Shown here: piece after piece, positions 6,289 to 12,958 of the stretch
How the letters are laid out: each line of letters begins with the position of its first letter
How positions within the stretch are numbered: the first letter of the stretch is position 1
DNA from: Bacillota bacterium
Lineage (GTDB): Bacteria > Bacillota > Clostridia > Christensenellales > Aristaeellaceae
Direction of reading: 5' to 3'
DNA: 18,889 bases
NCBI GenBank assembly: GCA_023460055.1
Contig: JAEWRJ010000151.1
Span: 1 to 18,889, forward strand
The notes under the pieces: generated by a model
Databases searched by the model: none
Told to the model about the DNA's origin: nothing
The model's input: only the letters and a program-made list of their open reading frames with translations
Translations under genes and position numbers: made by a program

Positions 6289-6372
6289 GGCGGGTTTACC
6301 CAAGCAATCAGATAAAATCCCTGTCTCTATGATAGGGCAAAGTGAATCTACATACAAGAGGGGATGTGTGAT

Positions 6373-7149
6373 ATGAACAACATCATCAGCATGGAGGCAC
6401 AGGACGTGCGCTATCCCGTGAACGGGCGGGAGCTGCATGAGCGGCTGGAGGTTGAAACGCCTTACCACAAGTGGCTGCCCCGCATGGTGGAGTACGGATT
6501 TGAGGAGGGGAAGGACTACGAGGAGGTTTCGGACAAAAATGTCCATAACCCCCAGGGCGGCCGCCCGGCGACGATCCATCACCAGCTGACGCTCTCGATG
6601 GCTAAAGAGATCTGCATGCTGCAGCGCAGCGAAAAGGGCCGGGAGGTCCGCCGCTACCTGATCGGGGTGGAGGAGCAGTGGAACAGCCCGGAGGCCGTGA
6701 TGAGCCGGGCCCTGCAGATGGCCCAGCGGAACATGGAAGAGATGCGCGAGAGCGTGCTGAGGCTGTCCGTCAAGGCGGCGGAGGACGCGCCCAAGGTGCT
6801 GTTTGCGGACACGGTGGAGGCCTCCGATACCAGCATCCTGATCGGCGAATTGGCGAAGTATCTGAGGCAGCGGGGCGTTGAGATCGGGCAAAACCGGCTG
6901 TTTGAGCGCATGCGCAAGGACGGTTACCTGATCAGCCGGGGCGAGAGCAGGAACATCCCTTCCCAGTACGCTGTTGAAAACGGGTGGATGGAGATCAAGC
7001 AGAGGACCGTGATCAACCCGGACGGGAGCAACCGCATCACCAGGACGCCGATGGTGACGGGGAAGGGGCAGATCTATTTTATTCACCGGTATCAGCGCGC
7101 AGCGCGCAATGCGGAATGCAGCGCCCTACGGGCTAATGCTAAATGCTAA
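6373..7149 (+). CDS. Phage antirepressor, AntA/AntB-like plus KilAC
   Basis: A protein of 258 residues. The N-terminal part (about 10-105) matches AntA/AntB antirepressors: VNGRELHERLEVETPYHKWL, then GRPATIHHQLTLSMAKEICM. The C-terminal part (about 135-250) matches KilAC: EIGQNRLFERMRKDGYLISR, then a WMEIKQRTV and GQIYFIHRY ending. Such proteins bind prophage repressors or DNA and favour lytic growth. ATG at 6373 lies nine bases after GAGGGG; the earlier in-frame ATG at 6364 directly abuts that site and is unlikely. The last residues after HRYQ (about 17, including RNAECSALRANAKC) are encoded by dispersed element copy 5, so the natural C-terminus has been replaced or extended by the element. 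The KilAC domain itself looks complete. Confidence 0.88.
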   Translation: MNNIISMEAQDVRYPVNGRELHERLEVETPYHKWLPRMVEYGFEEGKDYEEVSDKNVHNPQGGRPATIHHQLTLSMAKEICMLQRSEKGREVRRYLIGVEEQWNSPEAVMSRALQMAQRNMEEMRESVLRLSVKAAEDAPKVLFADTVEASDTSILIGELAKYLRQRGVEIGQNRLFERMRKDGYLISRGESRNIPSQYAVENGWMEIKQRTVINPDGSNRITRTPMVTGKGQIYFIHRYQRAARNAECSALRANAKC

Positions 7150-7343
7150 ATGCGGAATGCTGAATGACGGGGAAGCGCAGGCAAAGCCTGCGTAAAGCGA
7201 TGGGGAAGCGATAGGGGCTCCGGCCTTTCTCCCATTGCTTCCCGTGGCCGCAGGCCACGCTTCGCGCGACCAAAGGGAGCTCTTCTCGCAGGCGCAGCCT
7301 GCACTTCGTCATTGCGCATTCAGCATTTCCGACCAAAGGGAGG
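7108..7343 (+). repeat. Dispersed element copy 5 (complete long form)
   Basis: Reference copy for the long form. Heptamers AATGCGG, AATGCAG, a short GCCCTACGGGC hairpin, then AATGCTA, AATGCTA, AATGCGG, AATGCTG (7135-7162). AATGACGGGGAA leads to the hairpin GCGCAGGC-AAA-GCCTGCG. The inner core holds GTGGCC-GCA-GGCCAC (7244-7258) and GCGACCAAAGGGAGCTCTTC. A second outer hairpin GCAGGC-GCA-GCCTGC follows, then inverted heptamers CATTGCG, CATTCAG (7310-7323) and TTTCCGACCAAAGGGAGG, the ribosome site of the gene at 7351. The outer parts are inverted repeats. Confidence 0.9.
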
Positions 7344-7350
7344 ATTATTT

Positions 7351-7842
7351 ATGGATATAGTGACAGGCGCTCTGTTGTTTTCGGCGGGCGTGGCCTTTTC
7401 GGAGGCGTACAACAGGCGGATCAGGAAGGCACTGCTGGGGGAAACCTGCCTGTTTGTCAGGAAGAAGAGGGCGGGGAGATACGGGATGGGGCATGTGCCG
7501 AGGCCGGATGGAGAGATCCCGATGCCGGACTATCCCAAGCCTATGGCGGGGAAAAGGCCGTTTCCGGGCAGCGTGAAGCCTTCCGGGACCATCCCTCCGC
7601 CGAGGAGGAAGGAATGGACAATGTACGCTGAGCCCATCGCTGTGCCTCCCGGGGATCTCCCCTGGCCCAGGTACACGGCGGAGGACTTCAACCTGATCGG
7701 ACGGTTGGCGGCCGCGGCTGCCAATGCGGTGAGGGAGGGTGCGAGTCATGATCAAGCGCTTGAGCAGGCGCGCGCGGATTTGGATCAGGGGATCCGTCAG
7801 GACGGCGCGGATGTTCCTGCGGGCGCTGAGGGAAGCGCTTGA
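7351..7842 (+). CDS. Early phage protein, unknown function
   Basis: A 163-residue protein with no recognised domain. The N-terminus (MDIVTGALLFSAGVAFSEAY) is hydrophobic and could be a single membrane anchor or signal-like segment, followed by a basic RRIRKALLG. The centre is Pro-rich (PRPDGEIPMPDYPKPMAGK). The C-terminal helix region (FNLIGRLAAAAANAVREGAS) resembles a small helical module, possibly once separate: an in-frame ATG at 7621 could start a shorter protein (MYAEPIAVPPGDLPWPRY). The ATG at 7351 follows the AAAGGGAGG of element copy 5. The final 30 residues overlap another open frame (7748-7855) that has its own ribosome site. Confidence 0.6.
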   Translation: MDIVTGALLFSAGVAFSEAYNRRIRKALLGETCLFVRKKRAGRYGMGHVPRPDGEIPMPDYPKPMAGKRPFPGSVKPSGTIPPPRRKEWTMYAEPIAVPPGDLPWPRYTAEDFNLIGRLAAAAANAVREGASHDQALEQARADLDQGIRQDGADVPAGAEGSA

Positions 7843-7855
7843 GGACAGGTATTAA
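7748..7855 (+). CDS. Very small basic protein overlapping the preceding gene
   Basis: A 35-residue protein beginning MIKRLSRRARIWIRGSVR, extremely arginine-rich and predicted to be an amphipathic helix. The ATG at 7748 is preceded by a strong GGAGG seven to eight bases upstream. The frame ends TAA at 7853-7855, just before the GAGGAGG of the replication gene. It overlaps the end of the preceding gene in another frame. It may be a translational-coupling peptide or a nucleic-acid-binding microprotein, or only a chance frame. Confidence 0.4.
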   Translation: MIKRLSRRARIWIRGSVRTARMFLRALREALEDRY

Positions 7856-7875
7856 AGGACTTTGAGGAGGACGAC

Positions 7876-8661
7876 GTGAGCGTCAATTACTTGATCGAGA
7901 TCAATGGGCTTGATGATTGGGAGCTGACCCATCCTATCCCTGCAACCGCCTATAAGTTGATGCGCAAATTGCAATATTTGGCCAACAAGGAGCGGTTCCC
8001 GGTAAGGATATCGGTACCCAACGGCCTGCTGATCTCCCTGATCGGATGCTCGGAGGACAGCCTGCTCAGGGCGAGGAACTGCCTGATACAAAACGGACTG
8101 ATCAGCTACAAGGGACAAAAGAAGCTGACCCCCATCTACGAGATCCACTACTTCAGCCTGCGGGGCGATGATAACCCTAAATTTGCGGGAATAAACCAGG
8201 GAATAAACCAAGGTATAAACCGGGGAATAAACCAGGGTGTTAACTGGGGAATAAACCAGGGAACATATATAAATAAAACCAAAGAGGGAGAAGAGGCTGT
8301 ACAACCCCGGCAGGAACGCGGGAGCGCGGACGCGCTGCCAAAGCGGGGGATGCCGCTGAGCCTTGCCGATGAGCGCCTGCTGATCGGGCTGAGGATCTGG
8401 CTGGACAGGGCGTCAAACGGTCTGTTCGACAAACAGGCCATGCAGCTGGAGAGGCTGCTGAACACAGGGAGATTCCCGGTGCCGCTGATCTGCGAGGCGA
8501 TTGAGCGGACGGAGCGGCGCCATAGCCGCGGAGCGCTTGATAACCCGATGGCCTATGCCCTGGCCCTGCTGTATGACTGGGAGGAGAAGGGCATACGCGA
8601 TCTGGAGGCGCTGGAGGCTTCCAGGGGCGGGATGTATGCCGGCGAATGCGCCGAAGGATGA
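7876..8661 (+). CDS. Phage replication initiator-like protein (winged HTH)
   Basis: A 261-residue protein starting with GTG at 7876, eight bases after GAGGAGG. The N-terminal third (about 10-95) is a winged-helix module of the kind found in phage replication initiators (LTHPIPATAYKLMRKLQYLA, LISLIGCSEDSLLRARNCLI, then a wing ending YEIHYFSL). A tandem linker of repeated GINQ units (about 105-130) joins it to a helical C-terminal part (about 155-255: DERLLIGLRIWLDRASNG, FPVPLICEAIERTE) resembling DnaD-type loader domains. The linker DNA is a set of 12-bp iterons, so the gene probably carries its own origin, as lambda O does. It is expected to melt the origin and load the host helicase. No helicase gene is visible in the window, in keeping with host helicase use. 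Confidence 0.75.
   Translation: MSVNYLIEINGLDDWELTHPIPATAYKLMRKLQYLANKERFPVRISVPNGLLISLIGCSEDSLLRARNCLIQNGLISYKGQKKLTPIYEIHYFSLRGDDNPKFAGINQGINQGINRGINQGVNWGINQGTYINKTKEGEEAVQPRQERGSADALPKRGMPLSLADERLLIGLRIWLDRASNGLFDKQAMQLERLLNTGRFPVPLICEAIERTERRHSRGALDNPMAYALALLYDWEEKGIRDLEALEASRGGMYAGECAEG
8188..8271. repeat. Iteron array, candidate phage replication origin
   Basis: Six consecutive 12-bp units of consensus GGAATAAACCAG start at 8188, 8200, 8212, 8224, 8236 and 8248, with a decayed seventh at 8260. Units 1, 4 and 6 are identical; unit 5 (GGTGTTAACTGG) is the most divergent. AT-rich ACATATATAAATAAAACC follows directly (8263-8280), a plausible unwinding element. The array lies inside the replication gene and encodes the GINQ linker. 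Iterons plus an AT-rich tract within the initiator gene are the hallmark of lambda-type origins; origin function is inferred. Confidence 0.75.
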
Positions 8662-8673
8662 GGGGAGGAAACG

Positions 8674-9450
8674 ATGTACAAGACAAAAATCGACTGGTGC
8701 GACAGCACCTGGAACCCTGTCACAGGCTGCCGGCACGGATGTGAATACTGCTACGCCAGGAAGATTGCACGAAGGTTTTGCCACGATCCTTGGCAAGATG
8801 TGGAAGATGGAAAGTGCCACTTTGTAGGAATGCCTATGCAAAATGAGCATTACAAAAACGGAAAAGCAGATCCATATCCCTATGGCTTTGCCCCCACCTT
8901 CCACCGCTACAGGCTGGATCAGCCGGCTCAATGGAAAAAGCCCAGGAATATATTCGTGTGCAGCATGGCTGATCTGTTTGGCGAGTGGGTGCCTGACGAA
9001 TGGATATCTGAAGTATTCAAAGCATGCGAGGCGGCCCCGCAGCACCGTTACATGTTCCTGACCAAGAATCCTAACAGATACATACAACTTGCGGAAAAGG
9101 GCATGCTGCCAAGGAAACACTGGTATGGGTACACGGCAACAAAGGATTCGGAACTATGGAGATTCCACCACGCAGATGATTGCCCCTGCATCAATCTGTT
9201 TGTATCCATAGAGCCTATGCTTGAACGAATGACGCCCGCCTTCTCCTCTCACTGCCCCGCCGACTGGGTGATCGTTGGCGCAGAATCCGGAAGCCGACAA
9301 GGCAAAGTCATTCCTGATCGGGAATGGATCAGGAATATCCAGATGGAATGTGAGTGCAGCGGACGGCCGATCTTCATGAAGGAGAGCCTCCGCGCCTTGA
9401 TGGGCGAGGAATTTAAGCAGGAATTTCCGTGGGAGGGAGAGAGAAAATGA
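8674..9450 (+). CDS. Phage Gp37/Gp68 (DUF5131) three-Cys-motif protein
   Basis: A 258-residue protein of the phage Gp37/Gp68 family (PF07505, DUF5131). The N-terminus has DWCDSTWNPVTGC followed by RHGCEYCYARK, giving cysteines 19, 23 and 26 in the C-x3-C-x2-C arrangement of radical-SAM 4Fe-4S clusters. Further family landmarks follow: RPLDQ-like YRLDQPAQWKKPR, FVCSMADLFGEWVP, FLTKNPNRY, WYGYTA, LFVSIEPML, WVIVGAESG and PIFMKESL near the end. Length is normal for the family. The biochemical role is not established; radical SAM chemistry on a nucleic acid is the usual guess. A TcmP-type partner, which often accompanies this family, is not in the window. The ATG at 8674 follows GGGGAGGAAACG; the stop overlaps the next start (ATGA). 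Confidence 0.9.
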   Translation: MYKTKIDWCDSTWNPVTGCRHGCEYCYARKIARRFCHDPWQDVEDGKCHFVGMPMQNEHYKNGKADPYPYGFAPTFHRYRLDQPAQWKKPRNIFVCSMADLFGEWVPDEWISEVFKACEAAPQHRYMFLTKNPNRYIQLAEKGMLPRKHWYGYTATKDSELWRFHHADDCPCINLFVSIEPMLERMTPAFSSHCPADWVIVGAESGSRQGKVIPDREWIRNIQMECECSGRPIFMKESLRALMGEEFKQEFPWEGERK

Positions 9451-9848
9451 AAGACAATACGCCGAATTACCTGAACCCGCACAACATGGATCCGTCGCGG
9501 GTGGAGGCTGCGCCAATGCTGAATGCTGAATGCGGAATGCACAATGACGGGGAAGATGCGGAGGCGGCGCACCTTGAGAAACTGCCGGGCAATGACAGCG
9601 TCAGGCCGGGGCAAAGGATCGGGACGGTTGGCTTCGTAGGGCACGGCCGGGACAAGAGCCTGCTCAATGTGTGTACCGCTTTCCTGTCACAACCCGAACA
9701 GGGAAAACCATGCGCCGACAAGCTGCCTACCATGTCAAATGACAAGGCCATCAAAATCCTTGAACGCATTGAAACAGACATCTACGGGAAGATCGCCATC
9801 AGCAAAGCGATAGACGCGCTGCGGGGAGGGCGAAATGAGACTGATTGA
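9447..9848 (+). CDS. Small phage protein with an in-frame dispersed-element insert
   Basis: A 133-residue product. Its start ATG (9447) overlaps the stop of the previous gene, with GGGAGGGAGAG upstream. Residues about 23-36 (PMLNAECGMHNDGE) are encoded by dispersed element copy 6, which lies in frame and adds no stop. The C-terminal 38 residues (SNDKAIKILERIETDIYGKI, then SKAIDALRGG) look like a complete small helical protein of the AIKIL type common in phage accessory regions. They could start separately at ATG 9733, though no good ribosome site is seen there. The middle (about 45-95) has no recognised domain. The frame may therefore be a fusion of formerly separate small genes; function unknown. 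Confidence 0.6.
   Translation: MKDNTPNYLNPHNMDPSRVEAAPMLNAECGMHNDGEDAEAAHLEKLPGNDSVRPGQRIGTVGFVGHGRDKSLLNVCTAFLSQPEQGKPCADKLPTMSNDKAIKILERIETDIYGKIAISKAIDALRGGRNETD
9515..9555 (+). repeat. Dispersed element copy 6 (left arm only, inside a reading frame)
   Basis: Four heptamers AATGCTG, AATGCTG, AATGCGG, AATGCAC (9515-9542) followed by AATGACGGGGAAG, identical to the left arm of the long form, then unrelated sequence. It is read through by the gene at 9447 without a stop. Confidence 0.8.
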
Positions 9849-10167
9849 TGCGGATGCGATCATGAAGCGGCTTACACATGCCTGGGATGGAACGCCTACT
9901 GTAGAAAACTATCGCGATGGTGCGCCTGTCTTGTTGGAAATACGAGAAATCAAAGATTTGATCAGGAACGCTCCGACTGTCAGCCCGTGGGTTAATAGGG
10001 CGGACAGGCTGCCGGAAGAGAAAGATGGGGACCACGTGCTGGTCGCGACATACGATGCCGATAGGCGGCAATGGATTCGGTGGGTCACCTCGCGGGGACT
10101 TGTCAAATCGTGCCCACAAATAGAATGGTGGACGCCCATTCCGACACTCCCGGAGGCGGCGAAATGA
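9835..10167 (+). CDS. Small phage protein with DUF551-like C-terminus
   Basis: A 110-residue protein. The N-terminal MRLIDADAIMKRL and the IRNAPTV segment form the common phage LIDAD/APTV module. The C-terminal half is DUF551-like: PWVNRADRLPEEKDGDHVLV, then IEWWTPIPTLPE. These two modules often occur together in phage accessory genes of Bacillota; function unknown. ATG at 9835 follows GGGAGGGCGAA and overlaps the end of the preceding gene by 14 bases; its own stop overlaps the next ATG. Translation is thus coupled across the block. Confidence 0.75.
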   Translation: MRLIDADAIMKRLTHAWDGTPTVENYRDGAPVLLEIREIKDLIRNAPTVSPWVNRADRLPEEKDGDHVLVATYDADRRQWIRWVTSRGLVKSCPQIEWWTPIPTLPEAAK

Positions 10168-10556
10168 ACAGGGAAGAATTGATAGAGCATTATCAGATCG
10201 CGCTTTATAACCTTGAACACAACCTAAGGCAGGAACAAAACCCGCATAACCAATCCCGTTATAAGGCCGAAATAAACGTTGTGACATCTACGCTCGAAGC
10301 TCTGCGAAATCCCTGGGTTAAAACGGCGGACAGGCTGCCGGAGGATCGGGAGATGCTGAATGGATGCGTGCCGATCGTCGATGAGCGCGGTTATGGATCG
10401 GTCCAGAAACGCCAGGTATTGGAGCGGTACCCGAGAGATTATCCCTGGTGGCTTCCGCTTCCGGCGCTGCCTGAAAAGGCAGATGGTACCCCGGTGATCG
10501 CCCGGCGCGACTATCCGCAAAAACCAACGAGCGGGCTGATCGAGGAGGATGCATGA
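10164..10556 (+). CDS. Small phage protein, DUF551-like
   Basis: A 130-residue protein with a helical N-terminus (NREELIEHYQIALYNLEHNL, then a second helix TSTLEAL) followed by a DUF551-like part: NPWVKTADRLPED and WWLPLPALPEKAD. It is a divergent neighbour of the gene at 9835 and of the one at 5474, suggesting paralogous expansion. The start at 10164 uses GGAGGCGGCGAA and overlaps the preceding stop (ATGA). An upstream extension of the open frame has no ribosome site. No biochemical role is known for this family. Confidence 0.72.
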   Translation: MNREELIEHYQIALYNLEHNLRQEQNPHNQSRYKAEINVVTSTLEALRNPWVKTADRLPEDREMLNGCVPIVDERGYGSVQKRQVLERYPRDYPWWLPLPALPEKADGTPVIARRDYPQKPTSGLIEEDA

Positions 10557-10783
10557 TGGCTAAATGCGATAAGTGCCTGCGCGGGGCCAAGGCGAGCATC
10601 ACCGGGATAGACAAAAAGACGCTGAGGCTGGACATCGGCGGGGCGGTGTTCTACGCCTGGCCGAGCAATGACGGGTTTGAGGTCAGTTTGAACGCCAAGA
10701 GCCTGGCTGATGGGGATTACATTGTGGCCATGTGGAACGGCGAGACATGGATCATAGAAAGTGAAGGTGGGCAAAGCATATGA
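10553..10783 (+). CDS. Small phage protein, unknown function
   Basis: A 76-residue protein with an N-terminal pair of cysteines (KCDKCLRGAK) and a mostly beta pattern (TLRLDIGGAVFYAWPSNDG, then DYIVAMWNGETWIIES), possibly a small barrel. No family was recognised. The start ATG at 10553 (or 10556) follows GAGGAGGATGC and overlaps the preceding stop; its own stop overlaps the methyltransferase start, so the two are probably translated together. Confidence 0.65.
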   Translation: MMAKCDKCLRGAKASITGIDKKTLRLDIGGAVFYAWPSNDGFEVSLNAKSLADGDYIVAMWNGETWIIESEGGQSI

Positions 10784-12177
10784 ACGGGCTGATCATTGAC
10801 AGTTTCGCGGGCGGGGGCGGGGCCAGCACGGGCATCGAGGCCGCCCTGGGCAGGCCGGTTGACATCGCCATCAACCACGACATGGCGGCGATCCTGATGC
10901 ACAAGGCGAATCATCCGGGGACGAGGCATTACTGCGAGGACGTGTGGGCGGTCGATCCCCTGGAGGCGACGGGCGGGCGGCATGTCGGGTTGATGTGGCT
11001 GTCGCCGGACTGCAAGCATTTCAGCAAAGCCAAGGGCGCGAAACCTGTTTCCAAGAACATACGCGGCCTGGCCTGGGTGGGCGTGCGCTGGGCCAAGGCG
11101 GTCAGGCCTGACGTCCTGATCCTGGAAAACGTGGAGGAGTTCCAAACCTGGGGGCCCTTGCTGGACGGCAGGCCGGACCCGCAAAAGAAGGGGCAGACAT
11201 TCCGGATGTTTGTAGGCCAGCTGCAGAGGCTGGATTATCAGGTGGAGTGGCGCGAGCTGTCGGCCAGTGATTACGGGGCCGCTACCAGCCGCAAGAGGCT
11301 GTTTCTGATCGCCCGTTGCGACGGCCAGCCGATCAGGTGGCCGGAGGCGACACACGGAGACCCCGATGGGCTGATGGCGCGCAGCGGGATGCTAAAGCCC
11401 TGGCGCACGGCGGCCGAGATCATTGACTGGTCTATCCCCTGCCCGAGCATTTTTGAGCGGAAAAAGCCGCTGGCGGAGAACACGCTGAAGCGCATCGCGC
11501 GGGGGATCGAGAAGTTTGTGGTGAAGAACGGTAACCCCTACATTATCCCGATAGGCTACGGGGAGCGGGACGGCCAGCCGCCGCGCGTGAACAGCATCAT
11601 GGAGCCGCTGGGGACCCTGGTCGGGACGGGCAAGCACTATCTGGTTACCCCGTTCATCAGCCAGTACCACAGCTACGATGATACAGCCAGAGGACAGGCG
11701 GTCACGGCGCCGATCCTCACGCTGGACGGGTCCAACCGCTACGCGGTGATCGCCCCCTTCATGAGCCATTTCTGGGGCACTTCTACCGGGGCGAGTGTGA
11801 AGGAGCCCATCGGCACGATCACGAGCCAGGGCGAGCACATCGCGGAGGTCAGGGCTTTTTTGATCAAATACTACGGATGCGGCACCGGGCAGGCGCTCAA
11901 AGCGCCGCTGGACACCATCACGGGCAATGACCGCTTCGGGCTGGTGACCATCAAGGGGGAACCTTACCAGATCGTTGATATCGGCCTGCGCATGCTGACC
12001 CCGCGGGAACTGTTTAAGGCGCAGGGATTCCCGGAGAACTATGTCATTGACAAGGGGGCGGACGGCAAGCCCATGACCAAGAAAGAGCAGGTGGCTAAGG
12101 TGGGCAACTCCGTGGTGCCGCTGCTGGCTGAGGCGATTGTACGGGCGAATGTCAGGGACAAGGCCATGACGGCCTGA
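10780..12177 (+). CDS. DNA cytosine-C5 methyltransferase (phage type, SPDC motif)
   Basis: A 465-residue C5-cytosine DNA methyltransferase that transfers a methyl group from S-adenosylmethionine. Motif I is DSFAGGGGASTG (7-18). Motif IV is WLSPDCKHFSKAKG with catalytic C78, a variant of the usual PPCQ. Motif VI is LENVEEF (ENV 116-118). Motif VIII is SRKRLFLIAR. Motif IX is MLTPRELFKAQGFPENY and motif X is KVGNSVVPLL. The target-recognition region (about 265-390) contains three similar segments built on PF/FL-x-S/K-Y/F followed by PLGTL, PIGTI or PLDTI. The SPDC form is common in phage enzymes. It is embedded in a block of coupled small genes with no restriction enzyme, so it is probably an orphan used to shield phage DNA from host restriction. 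The target site cannot be read from sequence. Confidence 0.95.
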   Translation: MNGLIIDSFAGGGGASTGIEAALGRPVDIAINHDMAAILMHKANHPGTRHYCEDVWAVDPLEATGGRHVGLMWLSPDCKHFSKAKGAKPVSKNIRGLAWVGVRWAKAVRPDVLILENVEEFQTWGPLLDGRPDPQKKGQTFRMFVGQLQRLDYQVEWRELSASDYGAATSRKRLFLIARCDGQPIRWPEATHGDPDGLMARSGMLKPWRTAAEIIDWSIPCPSIFERKKPLAENTLKRIARGIEKFVVKNGNPYIIPIGYGERDGQPPRVNSIMEPLGTLVGTGKHYLVTPFISQYHSYDDTARGQAVTAPILTLDGSNRYAVIAPFMSHFWGTSTGASVKEPIGTITSQGEHIAEVRAFLIKYYGCGTGQALKAPLDTITGNDRFGLVTIKGEPYQIVDIGLRMLTPRELFKAQGFPENYVIDKGADGKPMTKKEQVAKVGNSVVPLLAEAIVRANVRDKAMTA

Positions 12178-12189
12178 GAGGAGCGCGGG

Positions 12190-12342
12190 ATGAGCGGTGA
12201 GGTATGGATGATTATCATCGGGGCGATCCTGCTGCTGTGTGCATTGGTGGCGGTGAGCTGCGCGAAAGTGAGCGGCCGGTGCTCGGATTGGGAGCGGCAG
12301 ATGGAGGCGAGGCAAGAAGCCGAAAAGGACGGAAAGCCATGA
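12190..12342 (+). CDS. Single-pass membrane microprotein
   Basis: A 50-residue protein with a hydrophobic segment (VWMIIIGAILLLCALVAVSC, about residues 5-24), then a charged cytoplasmic-type tail (SDWERQMEARQEAEKDGK). It probably spans the membrane once; with no lipobox context clear, the Cys at the end of the segment is only a possible lipidation site. ATG at 12190 follows GAGGAGCGCGGG after the methyltransferase stop, and its stop overlaps the next ATG (ATGA at 12339-12342). Small membrane proteins in phage early regions can act in superinfection exclusion, but nothing proves this here. Confidence 0.6.
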   Translation: MSGEVWMIIIGAILLLCALVAVSCAKVSGRCSDWERQMEARQEAEKDGKP

Positions 12343-12482
12343 TCCTGGCCTGCTGTAACTGCGGGCGGCTGATGGATGACGGGGAGGCCGATCTGCCCTA
12401 TGAACAGGGCGAATACGAGCCGGCCGGGGTGCTGTGCCCGATGTGCGAGGATCTGACGATTAAGTTTGACATTGAGCTATGA
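12339..12482 (+). CDS. Small zinc-ribbon-like protein
   Basis: A 47-residue protein with two cysteine pairs, CCNCGRLM near residue 5 and LCPMCEDL near residue 33, spaced as in a minimal zinc ribbon. It starts at ATG 12339 inside the stop of the membrane microprotein; AAAGGACGGAAAG provides the ribosome site. Likely a metal-binding nucleic-acid or protein adaptor; no specific function. Confidence 0.6.
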   Translation: MILACCNCGRLMDDGEADLPYEQGEYEPAGVLCPMCEDLTIKFDIEL

Positions 12483-12508
12483 CCATTTTCGCGGGTTCAC
12501 GAAAATGG
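12483..12508. promoter_or_regulatory. Perfect 9-bp inverted repeat before the gene at 12557
   Basis: CCATTTTCG (12483-12491) and CGAAAATGG (12500-12508) pair perfectly around an 8-base loop. There is no T run after it. It begins directly after the preceding stop in a 74-base gap, unusual in a block where genes otherwise overlap. It could be an RNA hairpin controlling the downstream gene or a protein-binding dyad. Confidence 0.4.
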
Positions 12509-12556
12509 GTGATCACTGACAATCGACGAAATGTAGAGATGGAAAGGAGACCAGGT

Positions 12557-12958
12557 ATGACGAACGCAGAGGCAGCCATGATCATACTGGACGCGGCGGC
12601 AAATGCGAAGGCGGAATTGTGGGGGAAAACTTTCGTGAGCGCGGAAGAGGCTGAAGCGCTTGAGAGGAAGTGCGAAGCCTTTTACAAAGCATCAGGGCTG
12701 CTGCTGCTGACCGAGGAGCGGGAGCTTCACAGGGACATCAGCCAGATCGAGGAGATCACGCTGGATGGCCTCCTGGAAGAGCCTGCGCTTCGCAAGTGCG
12801 CGCTTGACGGCGCGCAGAGTTCAAGAATATACGGCTTCCATGGCTTTTATCCCGGGATTTCCGGCGGCACAGCGGCCGTGCTGGAGGATGATCAGGGGCG
12901 GGTGAGTTTCGCGGACGCGAGGAGCATACGTTTCATCAAGGAGGGAGAAACGCCATGA
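12557..12958 (+). CDS. Phage protein, unknown function
   Basis: A 133-residue protein with a helical N-terminal half (MTNAEAAMIILDAAANAKAE, then SAEEAEALERKCEAFYKAS) and a mixed C-terminal half (RIYGFHGFYPGISGGTAAVL, then GRVSFADARSIRF) resembling a small beta module. No family was recognised. ATG at 12557 follows GAAAGGAGACCAGGT; a longer open frame back to 12479 would cover the hairpin and lacks a ribosome site. Its stop overlaps the next ATG. Confidence 0.65.
   Translation: MTNAEAAMIILDAAANAKAELWGKTFVSAEEAEALERKCEAFYKASGLLLLTEERELHRDISQIEEITLDGLLEEPALRKCALDGAQSSRIYGFHGFYPGISGGTAAVLEDDQGRVSFADARSIRFIKEGETP

Noticed and set aside
8188..8271. Iteron array considered as a simple protein repeat only
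   Set aside because: The DNA units keep near-identical third positions (AATAAACCAG), with an adjoining AT-rich tract, which is more than the protein repeat requires.
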